Shown: in pieces, positions 1 through 11,054 of the stretch | How positions within the stretch are numbered: the first letter of the stretch is position 1 | Layout: every line of letters begins with the position of its first letter | NCBI RefSeq assembly: GCF_030247185.1 | Contig: NC_080572.1 | Location: 33,092,971 to 33,156,970 of the forward strand | DNA length: 64,000 bases | Direction: 5' to 3' | Origin: Malaya genurostris | Lineage: Eukaryota > Arthropoda > Insecta > Diptera > Culicidae | The notes under the pieces: model-generated | Databases searched by the model: none | Told to the model about the DNA's origin: nothing | Seen by the model: the letters and a program-made list of their open reading frames with translations, nothing else | Program-made: the position numbers and the translations under genes

Positions 1-145
1 GCCGGAACAAATATATTTTTCGTTTGGTTAAACCAAAATGTTGATTCAAATCAAGCAGAGATCATTGTTTTTGTCGAAGGGAGTAATTGGCTTGTAACAA
101 TAAGATTCTAGCTTGAAATAAATATAAATCTAATTTAAAAATCTA

Positions 146-600
146 CTAACTGTTTTTTTTTATTATTTCAAACATGCTCAATTTATCAGCGTGTACATTG
201 AATAAAAGTGATTTTTTTAATAAAATTTTTATTCTGGAGTTTTTGCGTAAAACCTTTACGCTTACATTTTTGTTACTTAATTTTTTTTTGTTATTGGATC
301 TCGTTGTCACCCTTTTTCTAGGGGGAGATGAGTTTATATTTCCATCCAACGAGGATCAGGTGTCACTTTGTCCGCGGCTTATCTCATCATCCATTGCTTC
401 ATCGTCGGTGTTGTGTGTGATTTCCATTTTCTTTTCGTTTTTCTTGTTGATCGTAGTCTTGGGCTCGTTGAGAGTTGCTTTAGGGGCTGTCCATAAAAGA
501 CGTCACGCCGCAAGGGGGAGGGGGTGTGTTTTGTGACAGGGGGGAGGGGGGGAGGTTTTTGGAATGTGACGTACAATATTTTCAATGAGCGCATTTTTGA
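146..600 (-). repeat. Low-complexity and possible ORF1-like repeat debris
   Basis: On the minus strand, 500-146 reads as a lysine/arginine- and serine-rich stretch broken by a stop and frame changes, which looks like the start of a retrotransposon ORF1. I cannot match it to a family. Positions 484-580 carry the motif GGGGCTGTCCATAAAAGACG followed by G-rich runs. This resembles a G-rich repeat type common in mosquito and other insect genomes that begins with a 'GGGGCTGTCCATAAA' phrase. From 600 to about 1500 I see only AT-rich DNA with no gene. Confidence 0.3.
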
Positions 601-1618
601 AATACTTAATTATATTACTGCTTTGCCCTATTTCCTGAAAAAATCTCCACAATAAACGTTTACATTCTATAGGAAAACGTGTATTTGTTGATGTAAAAGC
701 TTCTTCTTGTAAATTCGGAAATGAGTGATGCAGGAAATCATTTCTGTTGTGATCAGCAAATGTGAACGGAGGAGTGAGTAAATTAGCGAAATTAATAAAT
801 TTTTCCTAATATGAGTAAAAAAGAAAAAGATGTCTTCAAACGGTTTATTTTAAGATATGCACTGACAATTTTTTCAGTAATTTGTAATTACAGCATTGAT
901 AATAGTATATCATACGAAATTCTCTTATTTGATTCTGATGCAGTTTATTTAATTGTACTCCATTTGAAAAAGAGCGGGAGATCAACGATTTCAGACGTAG
1001 ATCATGTCATGTCTTATCTTGATCATATGTGATTTTCCTCCACCAACATCAAAGCTTATCGAATAATCCAATGATTGAACTTACATAAATCAAGAATCAT
1101 TTTAGCTCAAAATCACTACCCATTGTGTGACGGAAGATCAGTACCGATATTGATCGATGGGATTTAAAATTCACTGATCAACTGATCATGAAAAGATTCT
1201 CCGGCAGTGATCTCGTTTTGATGAGGTTTTGGTCTATATTTTCTCAGCCCTGTATGCTACACTAAGGAAATATGATTCTTTACCCAAAACAATAATATAT
1301 CTGTGTACTCCTAGGAGGAATAAAACAGATGATTTAAATGTTTCATCAATTCCAACCAAATACTTTTGTTAATTTATATAATTGATATTAATAAAATAAT
1401 TCCGATGATTTTGTATTTTTGGGGATATTTTTATCAATCTAATGACATTATGTAATACATCGATTTTTCCCTCATATTTGTATGGTTTGTCATACATATC
1501 GGCTTTTCTGATTCCCGGTTTTCGATTAACGATCGGAGTTTGTGACTACAGACTCAAAATGGATCCCAGTAGCTTTTCTCGATCCGACTTCGATTATACC
1601 GGTTCCCGGTAATAGTGG

Positions 1619-1772
1619 TGTGGTATCCTGAATTATGTGATATCCACATTGAGTATGATTGGGTTAGCCTGTAGCAGTGGGTGACAGTGCGGAATAACGG
1701 TGGCTTGCGTTGAGTCAAAGGCCGCGAACGAGTGTCTAGAAAATAAGTGGATATCTGCGGAAAGGAGAATAT
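1619..1772. repeat. Dispersed ~155-bp repeat, copy 1
   Basis: This stretch, from the phrase GTGGTATCCTGA to GGAGAATATCACA, recurs almost identically at 3039-3203 in the same orientation. Copy 1 lies just outside the foldback element that starts near 1875 and copy 2 lies inside it. Family unknown. Confidence 0.7.
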
Positions 1773-1874
1773 CACATTGGCGATCCTGCCATGATAACCT
1801 GAACTGGAGAATCTTAAATTCATATTAATCGTAAGTATGATTAAGACGATTTACAAACGACGAAGAACGATGGT

Positions 1875-3702
1875 AAGCTTTTTTTTTCAAGTGTTGCCAG
1901 AAGTGCGCAATTAGTGAACCAAGTCCAGCTCATGGCAAATAAAATTAGAAATAATTAGCAAAAAAAAAAACGATAAGAGATGCGTTGAGTTAAGCAAATA
2001 ACCAACATGGAGTACATTGCACCGAGTAAAGCTCATGGTCAATGTTGAATAGTAAACAAAAAAAAAAGTTTGTTGCGTCGGGTCAAGCCCATGGCCAACA
2101 TGAAGTTCGTTGAACCGAGTTTATCTCATGGTTAATATTAAAAGAAAAAAAAAACTTGCGTCGGGTCAAGCCCATGACCAACATGCAGTTCATTGCACCG
2201 AGTTAAACTCATGGTCAATATTGGAAAATTCAAATTACAAAGAATTGAGTTCAACTCAGAGTTCAGAAACGTGCAAAACAGGACAAAAGCAAAAAAACTG
2301 TCAACACTGCTTCGTAAAACATATGGTTTATTGAAATGTGAACGAGATAGAGTAGCAGCTGATGTCCTTTGGATAACTTTCGATACCGAAAAACACACAT
2401 GTTTATTCCGTATACAAAGAAAGTAGTATAAACTGCTTCCGTATACGTTACATACACGTAAAATTTATAAATTTATTAGAATATGGCAACAGAGGCATTT
2501 TGTGCGAGAGTGGTTTGGTTTTCGAAGCATGGCCGTACTGGTGTTAAGTTATGTGAGTGTCTAGCGTTATGGAGTGCTTGAGGATTCAAGTAACGTGTGC
2601 GAACGAAAGAGTTTCACCCGCTGCTATTCGCACTCGTTCTTATGTTTGGTGCAATTTATCGAGAGGAGCGCAGGACGGTTGCTGTTTTCATTCGGTGCTT
2701 CTAGAGCATGTACATAAGCTGTTTGTGCGCGGTGGTGCCATTTTCATATACAGACAACTACAGATTCTGTAATCCAATATGCTACACATATTTTGTGCCA
2801 CAGATCGCATATTTTTTTCATGTGAAGAGTTTGCAACTTATTACAGAGAGCGTACGCAAGAATAAATATAATTTGGGTTCTCAAGTGTCGAGTTTTCTGC
2901 AGAAATTTTTGAATTTTTTTCTGGTAAAGCAGAAAAGGGTTGATGGATTGAAGTATAAATGGAGGCAGATGTTGAAGACTGGCATTGACAGCTTATAAGA
3001 CAGATAACCGCGATAACCGCGAACGTTGTTGATGGGGAGGATGTGGTATCCTGACTTGATAATGTGATATCCACATTGAGTATGATTGGGTTAGCGTGTA
3101 GCAGTGGGTGACAGTGCGGAATAACGGTGGCTTGCGTTGAGTCAAAGGCCGCGAACGAGTGTCTAGAATATGAGTGGATATCTGAGGAAAGGAGAATATC
3201 ACAAGTGGAACTCACTTCGTTTTCTCAGAGACGACCTAACCGATCTAAGAACTGTTTCACACTGTAGGATATACTAGCTTATGGACAAACCTTTTTGTTT
3301 TTCAAGAATTAAAGAAAATTATTTTGCGAAAAACCACACATTTATATATGAGAATATGAGAGATTTGAGAACGGCATCATTACACCACTAGGTGGATTAA
3401 AACAGATTTTTTACTACTCAATATCGACCATGAGCTTTGCTGCTCGGTGCAATGTGCTTAATGTTGGCCATGGACTTAACCCGACGCAACAATTTTTTTT
3501 TCTTTTTACTATTAAACATTGACCAAAAGCTTTACTCGGCGCAATGTATTTCATGTTGGTCATGGGCTTAACCCGGCGCAACACTCATTGCTTTTTTCTT
3601 TACATGTACTTCTCGCTGATTATTTTAAAGTTTTTTTTTTTTTGACCATGCGCTAAACTCGGCTCACCCATTGTGCACTTTTGGCAACACCTAAAAAAGC
3701 TT
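1875..3702. mobile_element. Foldback-type element with long inverted arms of tandem repeats
   Basis: The ends are inverted copies. Left is AAGCTT, a T-run, then GTGTTGCCAGAAGTGC. Right is the reverse complement, ending GCACTTTTGGCAACACC and AAGCTT. Inside each end the arms (about 1875-2225 and 3418-3702) hold tandem units built from GCGTCGGGTCAAGCCCATG, CCAACATG, TTGCACCGAGT and CTCATGGTCAAT, separated by A-runs on the left and T-runs on the right. Long inverted arms made of tandem repeats are the hallmark of foldback elements. The 1.2-kb centre has no ORF I recognise and carries copy 2 of the 155-bp repeat. No clear target duplication was seen. Confidence 0.7.
3039..3203. repeat. Dispersed ~155-bp repeat, copy 2
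   Basis: Near-identical to 1619-1772, including the phrases GGGTGACAGTGCGG and GGCCGCGAACGAGTGTCTAG. It sits in the centre of the foldback element. Confidence 0.7.
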
Positions 3703-4082
3703 TCAATCTTTTCTTTTTTTAAGTTTTCGGTTTTGTCGTGTTTTGTAAATTATCTTAATCGAAATTACAATGAAAATAAGTTTAAGATAATATGAACGGG
3801 TAACATGTTACCGTCTCTGCGGTAACATTTTCGCGGTTTTCAATACATCATTGTGTTCACACGTCAGTTTTTCAATCTGTTTCCCCGTTAGATACTGATC
3901 ATATTAAAACTAGCTCAAGACGGCTCTACGTCTCAACAAAGACTAAAACAAATCGTTGAAGTTTAAGATATTCCAGTTCTGTTCATCATGGTAGTAATAC
4001 AGACTAACAGACAGGACACTCAAATTTGATTCTTTAATAATTTTAACGGTCATTTCGAATATTCCTTTAGTTGGGACAGTAC

Positions 4083-4338
4083 CACAGTTACCATATTAAC
4101 AGATTTTTCTGTAAAACCACAGAATTTTTTGTCTATTTTGCCACACGGATTCTGTGTAACAGAACACAGATTTTATCAAAATTCACAGATTTCTACAGAT
4201 TTTTATGAATATTTCATGAAAATGGCAGATTTTCAAAATGTTCTTAACAGTTTTTCACAGATTATGATCGAAAATATGCAACACTGATGGTACACAGATT
4301 TTTCAAGTTGATACATAGATTTTAAAATGGCAACTCTG
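4083..4338. mobile_element. hAT-like MITE with CAGATTT phrase repeats
   Basis: The element runs from CACAGTTACCAT to ATGGCAACTCTG, which are inverted ends, and is flanked by a perfect 8-bp target duplication GACAGTAC (4075-4082, 4339-4346). The interior is largely degenerate copies of CAGATTTT. An 8-bp duplication with short CA...TG ends fits the hAT superfamily. No coding capacity. Confidence 0.75.
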
Positions 4339-4577
4339 GACAGTACTCGCATATTTCATTATGGCGCCAAGTTACCCAATCAAAAAACATTCAGTCTGTC
4401 ACCTAGACTACACGCTTAAAAATAGTTACTCAAAAATGAGTAAGATCTCACTCATCTACAGAAAAAGTGAAACAACTCTAATTTAGAGTAACTCCGAAGT
4501 TACTCAAATTTGAGTTCTTCCCTGGAAACGATATTTGGGTAAAATCTACTCATTTACTGAGTAATACTTTAATCATT

Positions 4578-5848
4578 GCAAGCAGTATATCGATGATTCC
4601 CAACATGGGTTTATGCCTAAGCGCTCCACAACCACCAATCTATTATCCTTTACATCTTACGTGACCAACGCCATGTCAAATGGTTTTCAGACGGACGTAA
4701 TCTATACCGATCTTTCCCTCGCCTTCGATAAAATTAACCATGACATCACAATAGCAAAACTGGATCGACTTGGTTTTGGTACAAACGTCCTTCGATGGAT
4801 ACAATCATATCTCAGGAATCGTCATCTTGTGGTTAAAATTGATGATTGTACTTCGGAAGAATTTGTTGCAACATCTGGAATTCCGCAGGGGAGCCATCTC
4901 GGCCCTTTGATCTTCTTGCTTTACTTTAACGACGTTAATTTTTCTCTGGAAGGACCGCGCATATCTTTTGCAGATGACCTCAAGATCTACCGTGTTATTC
5001 GCACCTTAGAGGATGCGACGTTTCTTCAGCGACAATTGGCAATCTTTTCGGATTGGTGCAAATTGAATCACATGACCGTTAATCCAGAAAAATGCTCGAT
5101 CATAACGTTTACGAGAAAAAAAGTACCTTTGAAATTCGAATACTTTATTGAGCGATTCATGATTGGTAGATCGACGTGCATCAAGGACCTCGGCGTTTTT
5201 TCTTGACGAGCAGTTAACATTCAGGCAACACACCAACTACATTGTGGCTAAAGCCTCTCGCTGCCTTGGATTCGTGATGAGAATGGCTAAACATTTTACG
5301 GATGTTTACTGCTTGAAATCCCTATACTGTTCACTCGTTCGCTCTACTCTGGAATATTGTTCAGCTGTTTGGAACCCTCACTACCTCAATGGCGTTAATA
5401 GAATCGAGTCGATTCAACGTAGATTCGTTCGATTCGCTCTTCGCCGTTTACCTTGGACCAATCCTCATCAACTACCGAGCTATGAAAGTCGCGGATTGCT
5501 AATCGGTCTAGACACACTGCAAATAAGACGGGAGCTATCGCGTGCTTTAATGATAGCAGACGCTTTGACTGATAGAATCGACTGCCCCACTTTGCTCCGT
5601 GAAATCAACATCAATGTTCGTCCTCGAGCTCTCCGCAATAACGCTTTTCTTCGACTTCCTTTACGCCGCACTAACTACGGGATAAACGGTGCGATTATCG
5701 GCTTACACCGGTCATTCAATCGAGTGTCATCTGAGTTCGACTTCAATCTTTCACGGCATAAAACAAGGACCAAATTCTTACATAGTATTAGAATTAATCA
5801 TTAGGACCACATCGTGTCTGTTGATTTTACAATAAATAAATAAATAAA
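4578..5848 (+). mobile_element. 5'-truncated non-LTR retrotransposon fragment (Jockey/I-like)
   Basis: Comparison with the related element at 7639-8327 shows this block is an insertion: the sequence jumps from GAGTAATACTTTA straight to TTTGTACATG in that copy. The insertion begins mid-RT, carries the C-terminal half of ORF2, and ends in a short AAAT-type repeat tail near 5831-5848. It is 5'-truncated, as expected from target-primed reverse transcription. I see no long target duplication. Confidence 0.8.
4613..5801 (+). pseudogene. Reverse transcriptase C-terminal half, frameshifted
   Basis: Frame 1 (4613-5203) has RT motifs in order: the D-L-S-L-A-F-D-K-I-N-H block with the first catalytic aspartate, the SGIPQGSHLGPLIFLLY block, and FADDLKIY (the YADD-box equivalent, near 4969). 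Frame 2 (about 5205-5801) continues with the C-terminal region typical of this LINE clade, LDEQLTFRQH onward, through YCSLVRSTLEYCSAVW and RRFVRFALRRLPW. The two frames meet at a run of six Ts near 5199-5204, where one extra base breaks the ORF. The endonuclease and the early RT blocks are missing because of the 5' truncation. The clade (Jockey/I-like) is from recognition of the motif style, not a search. The broken LINE at 62308-64000 looks like the same lineage. Confidence 0.85.
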
Positions 5849-6562
5849 TTTGTGCATGTACCAAAGATAGAGTAACTATCACTCAAATTTTGAGTGAAAT
5901 TTTATTTCACATATACCAAATTTGCAAAAAAAATTGCTCCTTTTCTGAGTGTATTGTCTTAAAATATTAAGTAATTGAACTCAATACTATATCAAGTGGT
6001 GGTTGCTTGGAGTAGTGTGTCAATCGCAAATTAACATACATGTCAGTTATGCTCAGGCACCAATCATACACTTATTTCTCATAAATGACATTTGAGCATA
6101 TTCGGTTCCATTCTAAAGCACAACACGGAGTTTATCATTCCGGTTTTTGCAGACACAACACCGTTTGTTTTGAGCGACTCACCCTCGAAATACGCGATCT
6201 CACTAACAAAATATACAACCTGTTGCTAGAAATGGTTATTACAACTTTTAGACTGATCTTGCGAATAGTAACAAAAAAACGAGTTATTGCGTTAAACTCA
6301 AATTTAGAGTAGGAATTACTCAATATCATTGATGATAACTACTCAATTTTTGACGTTTCCATGTATCATTTGAAAATGAGTAACAAGTACTCAAACTCTG
6401 AGTAACTTTTTCTAAGCGTGTATGCTTATTATTATCATTTATCAACAGAGTTGCCATTCATACAAAATTATCTGAAATGTACAGATTTGTAAACGTCCAT
6501 GCGGATTTCATCCATCATCCTCCAACGCAATACAAAATCGAACCCATGTTATTTACTATTTA

Positions 6563-6739
<177 letters not shown>

Positions 6740-7638
6740 TTATTCACATAATAATACTGCAGTTCTACGAAAGATTTGACTGAGCAGAACAATACACACT
6801 CTATTACATTTCCGGAAACATTTTAGGGGAAAATCGGGAATCGTCCATCTTCCTGTCGAATCGGTTTAAGACAATATACAGGGCAATGTCGGAAGTAACC
6901 GTTCATTCTCGTTTCGGACATTTAAGAGCAGTCAGTAATCGAAAACCAATATTTCCGATGGATGAAGTTGCAGTTTGCAAATTTGCAAATTCTAATTTGC
7001 AAAGAAAAATTGAAAAGGAAATGATCGTACTACCTGATAACGTTTTTCATTGCATTCAATTCCAACAAGCAGTTATTCACAGATTCATTTCGTTTCGTCT
7101 GAAGTCTGGGGAATCTAAAAAAATCCCGCATGACATCCTAATAATACGAAACTCTATATACGTGTTAATAAAACACAATAATAATATTTGTTGAATTTAG
7201 TTTATTTTGAGTTTAAATTTCCTTTAGACATTTTCACTAATCTTGCTGCAAACACTGCGAAATACGATGTGAATAACCCAGCTCGGTGGCAACAATAAGG
7301 CGCTCCAGCTAGTGCTATCGTAACCAACATCTCAGTCCTTCGGGGCCATCAAAGCTAACAAGTCAGTGAGAGCAAAGTAAACAAAATGAAACAAATACAA
7401 CACTTCATTGATTGTGAAAGTCAGTATTACAATTTGGCAGCGCACGTTTCATAACGATATCATATTTATAATCAAACATAAAAAAATCAACTTCCAAAGC
7501 TAAATATCACAGATATTTAGTAACAACGAACTTATATACTTCTTCGTTGTTTTCGTCTTTGCGGAAAAGATGATGGTCACGAAAACATGGCGGCCTAGCA
7601 GGAACTTGGAATAACCCTATGGTAAAGAAGACAGAACA
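6740..7638. other. Gene-poor spacer
   Basis: One 102-codon open frame (6886-7194) has no recognisable domain. I treat it as chance. No other feature was seen. Confidence 0.4.
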
Positions 7639-8327
7639 CACGCTTAAAAATAGTTACTCAAAATGAGTAAGATCTCACTCATCTACAGAAAAAGTGAAAC
7701 AACTCTAATTTAGAGTAACTCCGAAGTTACTCAAATTTGAGTTCTTCCACTGGAAACGATATTGGGGTAAAATCTACTCATTTACTGAGTAATACTTTAT
7801 TTGTACATGTACCTAAAATAGAGTAACTATCACTCAAATTTTGAGTGAAATTTTATTTCACATATACCAAATTTGCAAATTTTCTGAGTGTATTGTATTA
7901 CAATATTAAGTAATTGAACTCAATACTATATCAAGTGGTGGTTGCTTGGAGTAGTGTGTCAATCGCAAATTAACATACATGTCAGTTATGCTCAGGCACC
8001 TATCATACACTTATTCCTCATAAATGACATTTAAGCATATTCGGTTTCATTCTAAAGCACAACACGGAGTTTATCATTCCGGTTTTTGCAGACACAACAC
8101 CGTTTGTTTTGAGCGACTCACCCTCGAAATACGCGATCTCACTAACAAAATATACAACCTGTTATTACAGCGAATAGTAACAAAAAAACGAGTTATTGCG
8201 TTAAACTCAAATGTAGAGTAGGAGTTATTCAATATCATTGATGATAACTACTCAATTTTTGACGTTTCCATGTATCATTTGAAAATGAGTATCTAGTACT
8301 CAAACTCCGAGTAACTTTTTCTAAGCA
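7639..8327. mobile_element. TA-target MITE (CACGCTTA ends), copy 2
   Basis: Collinear with both flanks of 4411-6420 but without the LINE insert, so it documents the empty site. The right end has decayed (AAGCATG) and the TA duplication now reads CA on both sides. Confidence 0.75.
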
Positions 8328-8389
8328 TGCAACACTAAAAATGTCGAAGTGGCTCTCAGGCCCAAGACTCCGAAATTGTAGCGTGAGCT

Positions 8390-8973
8390 CACGATGAAAA
8401 ATACCCTGGTGATCACGTTTTTCTATGTGTTAGTGCGATTGTCATTTTATTTTGGAATAACAGAGAGACGTGAAGAAAAAAAAACATAAACAAATGACGT
8501 TCCGGGAGATGCTTTTAGGAAAATATTTAGAGTTGGTTCTGTTTGCGAAAATATTGACAGTGAAATGCGGTGTTTTGCTCCGGGATGTTTCAATCGTTTT
8601 CATCACCTGCATTTGAAATGCCACCCACAGCACAATCACTCCATTATCCATGATAACTGTAATAGATACCACAGTGCGATCTGCCAAATTCTTCCTCCAA
8701 TGAAATGAACAGAATCGGATGTGTGTAAAATTTTCTTTATTTCGACGTTACCTTGCAAGCCCTTGAAGAAAAAATGTCCAGATTTTCAAATAGTGCCAAA
8801 GATTCGCCAGGCTGCGCGACAACTGGAGTAACTTAGAAGTTAAATCCCGATCTGAACTGGTCGTTTGTTTATGTTTAAATGCTTGAATCCTGGCGCGCCA
8901 TACTTAATTTCGTGAGAAAATTACCAACACAACCAAAACTGTCTTATCACGCCCCCAGTGTATTTTTTGTATG
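8390..8973 (+). mobile_element. Short P-like element
   Basis: Left end CACGATGAAAAATACCCTGG; right end ...CCAGTGTATTTTTTGTATG is an eroded inverted copy. It is collinear with both outer parts of the longer element at 57697-59493. The TIR resembles P-element ends (CATGATGAAATAACAT in Drosophila P, from family knowledge). An open frame at 8565-8705 starts MRCFAPGCFN, a CxxxxC arrangement like the start of a THAP zinc finger, the DNA-binding domain of P transposases. The catalytic region is absent. Confidence 0.5.
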
Positions 8974-9309
8974 TATATAACCCAAACCACTGCTACTACT
9001 ACCACTAGAGATGGTCGGGTATAGAAATTCTTATACCAGAACCCGACCCGTACCCGAGTGATCAGCAAAAAAATTTACCCGTACCCGGTAAAAAATTTAA
9101 AAAATTACCCGTTCCCGATCAATAGATGAAGCATGAATAGATTTCCAATGTCTTTGGTACTTTATACTCATTTACAAATATCAACAAAAAGGAGTAATAT
9201 CTACTCAAATTGTTCGAGAAGCATATTTACACATAGTGTCGTAATACCCGTTGTATTCAATTTTGGGTAGGTATGGTTTTTACGAAACAGTGGTTTTTAC
9301 AACCATTGA

Positions 9310-9546
9310 ACTTCTGTGCCACCTCCGGTGGAACCCTCAACTAGTGAACACGGTGAAAAATTGAATATTTCGCGAGAAAAGATTTTCACCCGTACTTTTG
9401 CGACTCCACGTTGTCACGCATTGAGATTTTCACTTGTAGTCCAGTGGAAAGAAACGAAAATTAACTGGCAATATAGCCCAACTTGCTGTGCCATCAATTG
9501 GTGTCATTTCAAGTGAGGTGACACAATTCAGAAGTGAAGAATAAGA
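9310..9546 (+). mobile_element. SINE-like retroposon, short form
   Basis: It begins near CTGTGCCACCTCCGGTGGA and ends TCAGAAGTGAAGAATAAGAA. Both ends match the reverse complement of the 768-bp insertion at 22473-23240, but a middle block of about 530 bp is absent here. A 6-bp direct repeat GAACTT flanks it. No protein is encoded. Confidence 0.55.
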
Positions 9547-9793
9547 ACTTATACGCAGATTTTCTGAAATAAATGTTCATGTTTTTATGTTCATTAGAAT
9601 CCTAATGATTTATATGAAAATTTTGAAAATCTCCAACTAATATTTAAAATAACAGTTTTCTGGTATTTGAATGTGATATGAGTACTACACTACATTTTAT
9701 ATATGAATCAAATAATTTTTACTAGATTATGCATTAAACAGCTCTAAAATGGCCATTAAAACCTAGGTGAAAAGTAGGGTCTAACCGTAACAC

Positions 9794-10106
9794 CTTATAC
9801 CGTTTTCGTTTATTGATCAGAGCAGCCCGAAAGCTGACCCAGAGTCGCCCAAACAACGTTTGATATGTTTGTTTTAGCAACCTGAGGTCGCTCTAGATCG
9901 GACTCCAATCGCGTAGTTTCGCTCTGAAAATTTTCTCGGGTCGCACCACGCATCCATGCAAGTTTGTTTATTTTTTCCTTTTTTCATGAGTTGTTGTTTA
10001 GGGCGCGTACCACGTGTTCGTTTTACTCGGAGTTAGACTCGCCCGCGTCTAGGTTCAAAAACGAAAGCGGTATTATAGCTAAGGTAAACGAAAACGGTAT
10101 TAGGCT
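9794..10106. mobile_element. MITE with ATACCGTTTTCGTTTA inverted ends
   Basis: ATACCGTTTTCGTTTA at the left reappears inverted (TAAACGAAAACGGTAT) at the right, with a second inner copy (AAACGAAAGCGGTAT). It is nested inside the 9006-10359 element. No ORF. Confidence 0.6.
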
Positions 10107-10304
10107 AAGTTTATTTTTCGGAACAACTGTTTTGCAATAAAAAATTTTCGTCAACGTGTTAACATATTTATGTGAAGTAGAAATGGTATGGTAATCGATC
10201 AGAAAAAAAATTTACCCGTACCCGACCCGTACCCGAGTGAGCAGTAAATTTTTTTACCCGACCCGACCCGTAACCGAGTGAGCCGTAAATCCCAAAAACC
10301 CGTC

Positions 10305-10331
10305 GGGTACGGGTACGGGTCGGGTTTCGGG
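10305..10331 (+). other. G-quadruplex-capable run
   Basis: Five GGG tracts separated by 2-3 bases (GGGTACGGGTACGGGTCGGG, then TTTCGGG) fit the standard G4 rule. It is a by-product of the ACCCG phrase repeats near the right end of the hAT-like element. Confidence 0.6.
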
Positions 10332-10964
10332 TAAAATACCCGAGACCCGACCATCTCTAACTACCACTACTCGGCATTTTCTCCCGTCTAGTACACATCG
10401 CTTACACACTCACCTCATTATACTCAAACTCATTGTAGCTAACACGTAACTCTAGATACCACAGTAACATTTATTTCTTTGGTTTGATAAGTGTTTGTTG
10501 ATTCGAATGAACTAGATTTGTCTGTATATTGTATAAACTATTTTTCAGGCTCAAATTGAAGTAAGATACAGTTGAAATTGCTGGATCTAAACAAACGTAT
10601 AAAGCACTGCATCGATTTGCATAATATTTTCATTATTGCCTTAATAAAATATTGTTGAACTCTCGCGTTTTCTGTGGTAACGACCAATAAAGTTACCTTT
10701 CAACGTTCACTTCAAAGAGGAATTCCGAAAGACTCGGTACTCGCTGAGAGTAAGTCATAATAGTAAACGATAGAGGAAAGTTTCCTCTCTCGGTTTGTGT
10801 TAAAATTAATACTTTATTATCCATTGTTTGCGAGCAATTTCTTTCAAAAGTGGATGTTGAAAGGTGGCCGTTATCGCAAAAAACGCATGAAATAATTAAA
10901 TAACACGTGTGTATAATTCACTTGCCATGTTTCTTTTTCTCCAGGATAGTGCCACATTAATTTT

Positions 10965-10997
10965 ATGACAAAAAGGACAACTATAAAGAACGTTTAG
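10965..10997 (+). promoter_or_regulatory. Possible upstream ORF in FA2H 5' leader
   Basis: If the leader exon begins after the acceptor CTTTTTCTCCAG (ending 10944), a 10-codon ATG...TAG frame precedes the FA2H start at 11055. Inference only. Confidence 0.3.
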
Positions 10998-11054
10998 TGA
11001 AAACCTAATACGGGCGAGTTTGCTTTTGATATCGGATTGTAAAGCAAGAACCTC

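Larger units (their letters stand above)
4411..6420. mobile_element. TA-target MITE (CACGCTTA ends), copy 1, carrying a LINE fragment
   Basis: The ends are CACGCTTAAAAATAGTTACTC on the left and GAGTAACTTTTTCTAAGCGTG on the right, with TA duplicated on both sides (4409-4410, 6421-6422). The inside is full of ACTCA/GAGT phrases. A second copy at 7639-8327 lacks the LINE fragment and so shows the empty site. A TA target suggests a Tc1/mariner-like superfamily. No transposase was seen. Confidence 0.75.
3988..6560. repeat. Dispersed repeat family X, copy 1, split by nested elements
   Basis: Pieces 3988-4082, 4339-4408 and 6421-6560 together match single uninterrupted stretches at about 27474-27960 and 56525-56950. 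Shared phrases include ACTAACAGACAGGACACTC, TAGTTGGGACAGTAC, ATGGCGCCA and GTTGCCATTCATAC. The first ~155 bp has inverted ends of the type CACAGACTAACAGACAGGA. Copy 1 was opened by two later insertions, at 4083-4338 and 4411-6420. Confidence 0.75.
9006..10359. mobile_element. hAT-like element with ACCCG phrase repeats
   Basis: It runs from TAGAGATGGTCGGGTA to GACCCGACCATCTCTA, which are inverted ends, with a perfect 8-bp target duplication ACTACCAC (8998-9005, 10360-10367). Both subterminal zones are packed with ACCCGTACCCGAC-type repeats. The centre was later hit by a SINE-like copy (9310-9546) and another TIR element (9794-10106). No transposase is present. Confidence 0.85.

Noticed and set aside
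6886..7194. 102-codon ORF MSEVTVHSRFG...
   Set aside because: No domain, no splice context, surrounded by repeats; chance ORF is the simpler reading.
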